43,764 nt of DNA from contig NW_014577119.1 of assembly GCF_000485595.1 (NCBI RefSeq), forward strand, positions 728,012 to 771,775, written 5' to 3'. This document shows positions 32,916-41,159 of the stretch, one piece after another. A program made the translations under genes and the position numbers. The notes under the pieces were generated by a model. The model was not told where the DNA came from and searched no databases. It worked only from the letters and a program-made list of their open reading frames with translations. Each line of letters opens with the position of its first letter. Positions within the stretch are counted from its first letter, which is position 1. This DNA is from Priapulus caudatus. Its lineage: Eukaryota > Priapulida > Priapulimorpha > Priapulimorphida > Priapulidae.

Positions 32916-35900
32916 CTACGACGATTCGTCCGCGTACAGCCTCTTCTTCTCCATGCGCGCCGTCATCTCCTCGGGCCGCGTGCGCTTGAAGAATCCCGTC
33001 CAGCAGAGAATCGCCACGATGCAGCTGAGGACGAGGATGCCGGCTCCAATCGAGACGATGATGATCCAGATCGGCAGCTGCTCCTCGACCTTGACTCGCA
33101 GCGCGTCCGGGTAGGCCTTCGTGACGGCCGACGCGTGGTCGTTGCTCGGGTCCTGCTCGATGCTCAGCGACGGGTCGATGGTGACGTTCGCGTGCGACGC
33201 GATGAGCACGTAGTCGGCGTCGCGGTAGTCCTCGAGGAAAGTGCCGTTCCAGAGCCGCGCGCGCATCGTGATCTTCACGCTCTCATGGCTCGAGAGGTCC
33301 ACGATGTTGCACACGAACGTGAAGCACTTCGCCGTGCCCGTCTCGCAGTCGAACCGCGCCACCTTGCCGTGCGACTTCACCGCTGCCGTGCTGCTGTCGG
33401 CCGTCGCCCGCGCCGCCTCGCGTTTCCGCCGCCGGTGGTCGGACCCGAGCGGCTCCGTTTCATCGTCGGCGAAGCCGGGATTCGCCGCCGAGGCGGAGAC
33501 GTCGGCGCGCGGCTTGCGCGTGCGCTCGACCAGCTCGAGGCCGAGCGGGTTGACGTACGCGGCGGCGTCGCCGAGGTCGCACGCGCCGTTGCCGCTGACC
33601 TCGGGCGGCGCGACCATGTAGAGCAGGTACTTGCCGTGCGCGCGGTTGTTCTCGACCTCATGCGGCCACCAGACATGCACGCGCAGCGCGCCGATGCTGC
33701 CTGTGCCGTTGTTGAGCACCGTATAGGCGTGCTCGACGTACGCGCCGATGTCCTTCTCGTGCGACATCGCGAACGCCCCGCGCACGTCGCCGCCGTACAG
33801 GATCTGGTCGGGCGGGTAGGCCGACGCCTCGACGAGCAGGTCCGTGCGCACGAGCGTGCGCGCCGTCAGCGCGACGACGTTGTCCGCCGGCACCGCCTCC
33901 TCGCTTGACGTGCGCGCGGCGGCGTTGACGACGAGGCGGCGCGCCGTCGCCGGCAGCTCGCTCACGTCGAGCGAGAAGCGGAGCGTGCGGCGCGCGCCGT
34001 TCGCGAACGGGTTTCCGATCTTGCAGAGCAGCGTGCCGTTGTCGGGCGAGCACGTCGTGCCGCTGCCCGGCTGCAGCGTCGGGTAGTCGACAAAGTCGGA
34101 CACGGTGACGACGAGCTCGGCCTCGTAGGCGGCCTCGGCGCGGTTCGTCACGACGACGGTGACGTTGAGCGAGTCATACTCGCCGAGCACCAGCACGGGC
34201 TCGCCGCCTCCCTCGCCCGCCGGCAGCCCGAGGTCGCCCACCACGACGAGGTCGCTGCGACATGTGTCCTCGTCGCCGTCGTCCGCGCAGTCCTTGAGGA
34301 ACTCGATGCTGAACTCGCTCGACTCGGAGCCGCGCGCGAGGATCGGGAAGTCGTCGACGCTCGGCAGCGGTTGCCCCGGCGACGGCACGGTCGGCGCGGC
34401 GGCGACGAGTGCGCTCGCAACGATGACGGCGATCGGCCGCAGTATGTCGCGCGTCTCCTTCTTCACGTAGAGCGTCTCCTCGTCGCCGCACGTCCAGCGG
34501 CCCGTCGACTGCTTGCCGAGCGTGATGTCGCGCGTGACACGCCAGCTCGGCTCGCCTGCGTTGCGGAACGACACGCGCCGCGCAAAGTCGCTCTTCGCGG
34601 CGTCCGCCTCGATAGTGAAGGTCATGCGCAGACGCGTGTTGAAGGTCGCCGCCGGGAATGCCGTGTACTTGAAGCACGGCTCGAACGAGACGCACAGCTG
34701 TCCCGGCGCGCTCGGACACGACTTGTCGTACGGGTCGATCGGCTTAATCGGACTGCGTGTCTTGAACGTGACGTTGACGATGGGCCGCGCGAGCAGCAGC
34801 ACGACCTTGTCCGACTGGAAGGCGCCGACGACGAGGTCCGGGTACTGGTTCTCATCCAGGTCCTGCCTGCCGGCCAGCGAGTGACCGAAGGCCGGCATCG
34901 GGCCGCCGGGCAGGCTCTCCGACTTGATGACCTGCGCCGGCTCCTCGACGATGAAGTCCTTCGAGCCGTGGAAGATGTAGACGGAGCCGTTACCCTCGTA
35001 CGGCGCGCCAACGGCGACGTCGTCGTATCCGTCCTGGTTCACGTCACCGATCGCTCGCACGATGTGCCCAAAGTGCGAGCCGAACGAACCCGAGATGTTG
35101 ACGGGCACCTGGTTCGGGTCGAATCCCGCCGCGCTGTTGCGGTAGACATAGACGCGGCCGCCAAACTTGTTGTCGCCGCCGCGGTAGAACGGCGCTCCGA
35201 CGATGAGGTCCTCGTATCCGTCCCCGTCGAGGTCGACGCCGGCGAGAGAGTGTCCGAAGTACGACCCGAGCTCCTCTCCACGCAGCGTCATCACCTGCAC
35301 GAGCGTCTTGTTCGCTCCCGAGTTGACGCGGTGGAAGAACAGCACCTCGCCGACGTCGCCGCTGCGTGGCGCCGCCGATACGTATGTCAGCTCGTCGTCG
35401 ACGAAGCGGCCCGTCGTCACGGCGTATCCCATGTAGCTGTACGACGGCGTCTGCTCGATGGGGGAGTTGTACCACGTCGTGTCGGCGAACAGGTCGTCCG
35501 GGTCCTGCACGCTGTTCACCATCGCCGACCCGGACCACGTGTACGAGCCTGGCGCGCCGAAGATCACCGTGCCATCATCGGCGATGTGCGCGTCGGCGCC
35601 GAACTGGCAGTAGGCGTACTCCTGGTGGCCGCCTCGCGTCGGCAGGCCGCGGCACGGCGAGTACATCATGTTGTAGTCGAGCTCCTTCGTGAGGCCGTAG
35701 CAGGCACCGATGCCGTACCTGTAGTCAGAGTTGACCATGAGGTAGCGGTGAGCGCAGATGACCGCAAACTTTCCGGGACCCTGACTCGTCACGGTGACGC
35801 CGAGCCACTGCTCGTCCTTCGACTCGGAGTCCCGCGGCGGTTTGTTGCCCGCCTGCATCAAGTTCTCGACATCGAGCGACTGGCAGTCGTAGGGGTCGGA

Positions 35901-35998
35901 CGTGATGGGGCATCGTTGTACGACTCCAGTGTTACTGGTCGCTTGCTGACCCGTCTCACCGCGCGGTGCTCCGACTAGTAGGAGGTTTTTCTTTTCAC
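32916..35998 (-). CDS. ITGA: Integrin alpha exon 2 (3083 nt)
   Basis: The acceptor is AG at 36000-35999, and the first two bases (GT) complete the glycine codon begun in exon 1. The open frame runs to TAG at 32918-32916 without interruption. The upstream in-frame codons (to 36029) are intronic. Confidence 0.95.
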
Positions 35999-36518
35999 CT
36001 TTAAATATTAAACAATTAAAAATCAGCAATAATCGGTGAAATTAATGCTGACATCATATCTATTTCCACCCCACCTTGACTGAACACCTGACGCTACCAG
36101 AATATCAATTAGAATTACCAGGTCCAATACTGTATGCGTACGCGGTACAGTACGTAGCTTAGTGTTCTCACAGTCCATACAAATATATAAAATATCAAGA
36201 GCTAAATATCAATATCTACTGTTAATTTATTGAATGTCGTATACGTTACGTCTATATTAAATCGGGATAGGTAGTGATACTGATAGTAAATGATTAAATC
36301 TTACAAGATTTAGTACAAGAAGTAAAAACTTAAAAACTAGTACGCAGGTAAGCTTACTCACCACCTGGTTCGATGATTTGATGACCCGTGACGGAGTAAC
36401 CAAAATATGTATCCTGTTTTCCTATTTTGACGATCGGTAATCTAACTTCCAAATTAAAAGCATGCACAACTACAAATGTTTGGATGACACATAGCACAAA
36501 ACAACAGAAGTGATCCAT
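32916..36518 (-). CDS. ITGA: Integrin alpha chain, PS1/laminin-binding type (two exons)
   Basis: Join of exon 1 (36518-36362) and exon 2 (35998-32916), predicted 1079 residues, within the usual length for alpha chains without an I domain. The type I membrane protein pairs with a beta chain to bind matrix. In order: signal peptide (about 1-20, cleavage after HA, mature start FNLEVRLP); seven-bladed FG-GAP propeller to about 465, with calcium motifs DLDGDGYED (308-316), DVNQDGYDD (371-379) and DLDENQYPD (432-440); thigh and calf domains; furin-type site RRRKR (908-912); transmembrane segment (about 1027-1052); and the GFFKR tail motif (1054-1058). The words WLGVTVTSQGPG and ICAHRY favour the PS1/alpha3-6-7 group, inferred without alignment. 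The start ATG has A at -3 and G at +4. Oddities are a single 3.08-kb exon for 95% of the protein and GC-rich codons against AT-richer flanks. Confidence 0.96.
35999..36361 (-). other. Integrin alpha intron 1 (363 bp, phase 1)
   Basis: Donor GTGAGT at 36361-36356 and acceptor TTTAAAG at 36005-35999. It is AT-rich, unlike the exons on both sides. It joins ...EPG|GEKKNLLLVGAPRG, restoring the conserved first propeller strand. Confidence 0.93.
36362..36518 (-). CDS. ITGA: Integrin alpha exon 1 (signal peptide and first propeller strand)
   Basis: 157 coding bases: 52 codons plus one base. It encodes the hydrophobic leader and FNLEVRLPIVKIG...FGYSV, the conserved amino-terminal strand of integrin alpha chains. 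Confidence 0.94.
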
Positions 36519-36532
36519 TTTGCCAGCGATAG

Positions 36533-36577
36533 CTACGGTTCGTTCGGCACACGGTACACCTCCAACCGCGCGCTCAT
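36533..36577 (-). other. Upstream ORF in the integrin 5' leader (14 codons)
   Basis: An ATG at 36577-36575 opens 14 codons ending in TAG at 36535-36533, fifteen bases before the main start and out of contact with it. If the transcript begins upstream of it, it could moderate initiation. The transcription start is not known. Confidence 0.3.
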
Positions 36578-36699
36578 GACACGCACGTAGCAACGCTCTG
36601 CCAACTCTCACGCACTGGTAGCGGTAGACTCGCGCCGGTTGCATAAATAAAGGCCATAGGCAAACCTGCGCCACAGGATGGGCGGTGATCACTATGTGG

Positions 36700-37362
36700 C
36701 GACATCTACAGTGGAGTTTCTGTTAAAGCGAAGTCCCCGTTGAGCTGGCATTTGATAAAGACAGGTGTGTCCAGTTTTATTCCTCTACTCAACCTAGCAT
36801 CACCATAGACGGAGTAAATTAATATTAAGGACGCGGCGCGGGGAGGCGATTTGTCACCCAGAGGAATAATCACGAGGTAACACTTTTTTGGAAAAGTTGC
36901 AAGAAGTAATTAAACCACGCGTGCAGAACAAATGCAGTGATACGATAAGAATGCACGAAAAGACATTTGAGGTACGCCCTGCGTATATATGCAGCACGGA
37001 TTTTTGTATCAGATAAGGGGTAGGGAGAGGTCTTATTAAAATCAATACAGATAAACAGCTAGTATATTGTTATTTTCAATTTATTCTCACTATGACAGGT
37101 ACGAAAGGCGTGTGATTGAATTCGTCCCCGCATCTGCATTTCCCAACGCATCGCGCGCATGCACGCGCACGCGTGCGCGCATGTGCGTGCACGTCTGCAA
37201 GCGCCTATATATGCGCGCGAGTTTATGATGGTGGTTATGCTGGTACGGTGAAAACGCATTTAGATAAACCTCACTGAAAGATAGATATGTAATTGCGAAA
37301 CTCCCGTGGTTTTGTCACCGTGGGAATAATTATATGACACCACGAAAACCTACCTACGGGAA
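36700..37362. other. Intergenic region, no gene recognised
   Basis: Part of the head-to-head spacer between the integrin and Raptor genes. A CGCGTGCGCGCATGTGCGTG alternating stretch lies near 37150-37190. No exon was recognised. Confidence 0.5.
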
Positions 37363-37935
37363 AAGTTCTATCTATCAATCTATCAATCAATCAATCTATC
37401 TATCTATCTACCGGGTATCTATCTATCTATCTAATCTACTCTATCTATCATCTATCATCATCATCTACTATCTATCTATCCATGACTATCTACTATCATC
37501 TACTTCTCTATCTATCATCTCATCAACTATCTATCTATCTATCTATCTATTATCTATCTTCTATATCTATCATTTATTCTATCTATCTATCTATCTATAT
37601 CTATTATCTATCTACTACAAATCACTATCTATCATCTATCATCATCATCACATCTACGATGTATCTATCTATCTATCATCTATCTATCTATCAATCTATA
37701 CACATCTTATCTATCTATCCATTAACTATCTACTATCTATCTATTACTATCTATTATCTATCATCTATCTACTACTAATACTATCTATCTACTATCTACT
37801 ATTATCTATCTTCTATATCTACTATCTCATCTATACTATCATTTATCTATCTAAATCTATCTATCTATTATCTATCTATAGATCTATCTACATTATCATC
37901 TAATCTCTATCAATACTCTATCTACTATCTCTCGC
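37363..37935 (+). repeat. (TCTA)n tetranucleotide satellite
   Basis: About 570 bases of CTAT/TCTA with ATC and TAC variants. The plus-strand frame is Tyr/Leu/Ser/Ile repetition and not a gene. Confidence 0.97.
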
Positions 37936-38218
37936 TCTCCTCTATAATATATAATAGTTTATAATAATATAGTATATCCATTCATCCACGCCATCCACAT
38001 AACCATAATGTTAAACTTGGCGTTGACAAAAAAGAGTACACCGAACTGCTCTGCGACTTTATTCTGCGACGCTACTATATGGCAATACTGTGCAGATGCT
38101 ATCCAAAGTGTTGGCTGGAATGTCATTCGGGCTAAATATGTATATGAAACTTAGCTGTTTAACAGTTATCACAGTTTATTATAATAGCGGTTATTACAGT
38201 GGGCCACGCTTGGGCCAC

Positions 38219-38297
38219 TGCCACACACGATCTCATAAATAATCTATATTATATAATATTATATATAATAATTATACTATAGAGATCATTGCCACAC
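38219..38297. mobile_element. 63-bp AT-rich hairpin insertion with 8-bp duplication
   Basis: TGCCACAC at 38219-38226 is repeated at 38290-38297. The 63 bases between start ACGATCTC and end GAGATCAT, and the inside is a near-palindromic A/T run. An 8-bp duplication is the size expected for hAT-type elements; the element is tiny and non-coding. Confidence 0.55.
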
Positions 38298-38319
38298 GGC
38301 ACACACCAAAGTGACAGCT

Positions 38320-38336
38320 GCCACTAGGGAGCGCTA
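38320..38336 (+). promoter_or_regulatory. CTCF-like motif
   Basis: GCCACTAGGGAGCGCTA matches the CTCF core GCCASYAGGGGGCGCTA with one G-to-A difference. It sits about 170 bases upstream of the Raptor exon 1 coding segment, between the two divergent genes. Confidence 0.5.
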
Positions 38337-38508
38337 TCTTCCGAATAATAATATCAACATGGACGCCAAGGCAGTGTAACGCGAGCGCGAATAGTGGAAA
38401 AACGCATGTGTTACATGCGTGAAAACCTTTAACGCGTTATTGAAATTTTTCTTCTAACTAATGGTGGAAGCTACTGTGTGTCAAACTGCGAGAGCATGGC
38501 GACTTTGA

Positions 38509-38643
38509 AAAAGCCAAGATGCCATAGAGGAAGAGGCAGAAGTAGATGATTGGCATCTACCGTTGGCCTTTGTACAGAAGAGAAATCTGGAGGCAATAAA
38601 AGGGTTGGAAGTTGAAACTGAGAAATGGAGGATGAAGGAAAGA
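38509..38643 (+). CDS. RPTOR: Raptor exon 1 (coding part; true 5' end uncertain)
   Basis: The donor is GTACGT at 38644. The conserved frame is open from the codon after TGA (38506-38508). A well-placed ATG at 38496 (A at -3, G at +4; MATLKKP) is out of frame by one base. A one-base indel near the AAAAA at 38508-38512, or an unseen upstream exon, would reconcile them. Confidence 0.88.
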
Positions 38644-41159
38644 GTACGTACATTCGTAAACAACGACAGCAATAAAGTTATTTTTTCCTAGTACTAGTAT
38701 GATCTGATGTACAAAAAACGGCCCAAGATAAAACATGGGTCCAATAAAACCAATGTGCCTAACCTGAACGCCTAACCCTAATCTAAACGCCAACCTAACG
38801 CTAACCGAACCTAAACCTTAACCCTAAGCATAATATGAATAAAATATAATATTATATGAGTAAATGACATTGGTTATTGGACCCACATGTCCTCTATCCC
38901 TGAACCAAAACCACAGTGGGAGCGCAGTAACTGAGTATAAGCACGTGTAACGTGGATTTCAAGGAAGCTAAATCGATGGGCAAGTCTACCAATGCCATGG
39001 CATTTGCGCTGAAGCGCAGGCACTTGGAACGTCTCAATAAAAAACAAAAATGAAATAAACACGAAATTACCCCAAAGTCCTTAATGTCTCTACTCATTCG
39101 GCCTATAATCACCTGAAATGCCGGTCAAATGCCATGCTCAACACACAAAGTACAGATGCCGCATCCCCGCCCGTGCTGATCTGCGTTCACAACACAACAG
39201 AATAAGAAGCAGGAGAAAGCGTGGATCGCGAAAATTGCCTCACGCTCGCTTCAATTCACACCTCACAGCACAAATACAACATCGCAAACCACTTTCCAAT
39301 CTGTAGCTAATGGTACAGCGAAAGTCACCTTGTTCGAATATAACTCGCCCTTTGTCCTTCCCGTTATCTCGTCAGAGATAATCCTCGGAAATCCGCAGAC
39401 ATGTTCCTCGCGTGAAAAAAAGAGGACGACAGATCCGAAAACACCAGTAAGGCCGCCCTCGATTGATCGCTGAGTCGTGGTGCGTGACGTCATGCGCCTG
39501 CGCGCATGTGCTTGGCTTGGCCGGCCTCGAAACGGAGCTCGAGCCGAGCAGAGCTCATCCCAGCATGCAAGCACGCCGCCATTACTCGTGTATAAACAGA
39601 CATCTTCGTCCTCTTTAGCATTTTCCACGGAGAGAAGCATTTCCTGCAGGATTTCACGAACATATCCGGCGCGAGTAGGTAAGTAACAAAGCAAGTTATA
39701 AAATTCAAACATGTGAACATTTCTGTACACATGGTGACATAGCTACCAAGATGGAAGCTGTTTGATGTGTATTTGTGCTGTTAAGGTGTGAAATAAAGCG
39801 AGCGTTGAGCGAATTTCGCGATTACGCTTTCCTACCTGCTTTCTTATTCATGTTGTTTGTGCACGCAGCACAGCGCGGGCGGGCGTGCGGGGTACTTGTG
39901 TGTTGCAGATGAGCATTTGACCGGCATTTACAGGTGATTATAGGCAAAATAGAGTAGAGAAACATTAAGACTTTGGTACATTTCGTGTTTATTTACCTTT
40001 TTTTTTTATTGATACGTTCCAAGTGCCTGTGCGCTGAAGGGGTCGTTGTCGTATCAGGTACTACAGATATGTACCCGAGGTACATATATCTATACACAAA
40101 GTGTACCAGACTTGTACTACAGAAGTGTACCCTAACCCTAACCCTAACCCTAACCCTAACCCTAAACATACCTCATATAAAAATATAAACATAATACTAA
40201 ACAACCTAAAACTACCTCGGGTACATATCTGTAGTACCTGATACGACAACGACTCCATCTGCGGCATTTGCTCAGTTCCAGGCAGTTCAAGTCGAAGTGA
40301 CTACTTCAGCAAATATAATTATTTGCTATTAAGTTAGTACAATTTATTTAGTTTTGTTGCATAGATTGTTGACGCCTCTATAAAACAGATAACGGTCTAT
40401 AAACTAAAGGACACTTGGTGGTTTCTTGGAGTTACCCTTGGGCTTATCCAGCCAAACCTGTGTGTGTAAGGGCCACTTTAATCTTCTATTACTATTAGTA
40501 TTAGTGGCCGATACAAGAAGGGGGTAATTTTATAGCTGTGCCCACGAAGACGTGTTTGACTGCATTTAAACATGCCTGAGCGATATCCGTTGCTGTTGCA
40601 CTATGAGATTTGCACATGTTTTATGTTTATAACATTTGCCTCAACGTAGATGAAAACGGTCAGCGTGGCATTGGTACTGTGCCTCAATGTTGGCGTAGAT
40701 CCTCCAGATATTGTGAAAACGCAACCATGTGCAAGACTAGAGTGCTGGATAGGTAACTACTTAGTGATAATAGTAATAATAATATGCTATACACAATGCA
40801 TCGTCATTTAGTAGTTTTGCCAATTCGCTGTAGGTCATCATCAGTAAAATAAATATAATGATTTTTTGGAAAAAAAAGGCAGTTCTTTATTGAAGTGCAT
40901 GTGACGAAAACGTACCCAAACTGTCACCTTCGAAAAAATTTCTGCCAACGTGCCGATTCGCCCATAAGCGATGATGTAATGTTGATGCGTTCGTGCAGAT
41001 CCGCTATCGCAGCCTGCACAGAAGGCATTAGAGATGATCGGTGCGAAGCTGCTGGGACAATACGAGCGATGGCAGTCACGCGCACGCTACAAGCAGTGCC
41101 TCGATCCGACGGTGGAGGAGGTGAAGAAGCTGTGCACGTCACTGAGGAGAAACGCGAAG
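38509..41159 (+). CDS. RPTOR: Raptor (regulatory-associated protein of mTOR), 5' part, three exons
   Basis: Join of 38509-38643, 40650-40752 and 40999-41159, encoding about 133 residues; the rest lies beyond the right edge. Raptor is the mTORC1 scaffold that recruits substrates and docks the complex on lysosomes through Rag GTPases. Exon 1 encodes [20 protein letters not shown]...KWRMKER. Exon 2 starts [20 protein letters not shown] and ends CARLECWI. Exon 3 continues [20 protein letters not shown]...[20 protein letters not shown]. This is the start of the caspase-like Raptor N-terminal domain and is close to the human protein as I know the family. Splice phases agree (0, 1, 0) and all donors are GT, all acceptors AG. 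The start is unresolved: the exon 1 frame has TGA at 38506-38508 and no ATG before KWRM. Confidence 0.95.
38735..38888. mobile_element. Small hairpin element with degenerate telomere-like interior
   Basis: The ends ATGGGTCCAATAAAACCAAT (38735) and ATTGGTTATTGGACCCACAT (to 38888) are inverted repeats with small indels. The interior (about 38757-38828) is a run of CCTAAC, CCCTAA and ACCTAAAC variants. It starts 92 bases after Raptor exon 1. Confidence 0.75.
39005..39014. repeat. Target-site duplication, left (TGCGCTGAAG)
   Basis: A ten-base direct repeat, identical to 40030-40039. Confidence 0.88.
39015..40029. mobile_element. Mutator-like foldback element (copy 3) in Raptor intron 1
   Basis: The ends are CGCAGGCACTTGGAACGTCTC and, inverted, ...ATTGATACGTTCCAAGTGCCTG, shared with the 9149-10032 copy. 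The arms pair over about 250-270 bases (39015 to about 39285 with about 39755-40029), with markers such as AAACACGAAAT, ATGCCGGTCAAATG and GAATAAGAAGCAGG mirrored on the other arm. A unique loop of about 470 bases (39286-39754) separates them. The loop holds a promoter-like block on the plus strand and a 155-codon open frame on the minus strand (39730-39263) of unknown family. It may be host sequence captured by the element, as in Pack-MULEs. Confidence 0.9.
39485..39684 (+). promoter_or_regulatory. Promoter-like block with 5' splice donor in the foldback loop
   Basis: In order on the Raptor strand: CRE TGACGTCA (39485-39492), NRF1-like TGCGCCTGCGCG (39493-39504), TATAAA (39591-39596), and donor AG|GTAAGT (boundary 39678/39679). 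No ATG occurs between the TATA element and the donor. Splicing to Raptor exon 2 would therefore put the exon 2 ATG (40650) first. Activity is inferred, not shown. Confidence 0.4.
40030..40039. repeat. Target-site duplication, right (TGCGCTGAAG)
   Basis: Identical to 39005-39014; only two bases separate it from the next hairpin element. Confidence 0.88.
40042..40253. mobile_element. Hairpin element with perfect 41-bp inverted repeats and telomeric core
   Basis: The left arm 40042-40082 (starts GTCGTTGTCGTATCAGGTAC, ends TACCCGAGGTA) is the exact reverse complement of 40213-40253. Between the arms are six perfect CCCTAA units (40130-40165) and AT-rich sequence. No target duplication is obvious. 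It encodes nothing. Confidence 0.9.
40130..40165 (+). repeat. (CCCTAA)6 interstitial telomeric repeat
   Basis: Six uninterrupted copies of the vertebrate-type telomere hexamer, inside the 40042-40253 hairpin element. Confidence 0.97.
40650..40752 (+). CDS. RPTOR: Raptor exon 2
   Basis: Acceptor CAACGTAG|ATG; the exon begins with ATG (M of MKTVSVALV). The donor is GTAACT at 40753, leaving one base (phase 1). It encodes the first strand of the caspase-like domain. Confidence 0.96.
40753..40998 (+). other. Raptor intron 2 (246 bp, phase 1)
   Basis: Donor GTAACT, acceptor TTCGTGCAG. The joined codon G|AT gives the Asp of CWIDP. Confidence 0.93.
40999..41159 (+). CDS. RPTOR: Raptor exon 3
   Basis: 161 bases ending AACGCGAAG|GTAAGC, in phase 0. 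It encodes ...[20 protein letters not shown]...RRNAK, among the most conserved stretches of Raptor. The following conserved HYNGHGVP segment is not found in the remaining 2.6 kb, so exon 4 lies outside the window. Confidence 0.97.

Larger units (their letters stand above)
38644..40649 (+). other. Raptor intron 1 (2006 bp), mostly palindromic mobile DNA
   Basis: Donor GTACGT, acceptor TCAACGTAG. It contains three palindromic elements (38735-38888, 39015-40029 and 40042-40253), which together make up more than half of its length. Confidence 0.9.

Noticed and set aside
32853-33908. A 351-codon open frame opposite the integrin 3' end
   Set aside because: Antisense shadow, same reason as the frame at 34371-35978.
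34371-35978. A 535-codon open frame opposite the integrin exon
   Set aside because: It is an antisense shadow of the GC-rich integrin coding sequence.
37334-37903. A 189-codon Tyr/Ile/Leu/Ser open frame
   Set aside because: It is the TCTA microsatellite.
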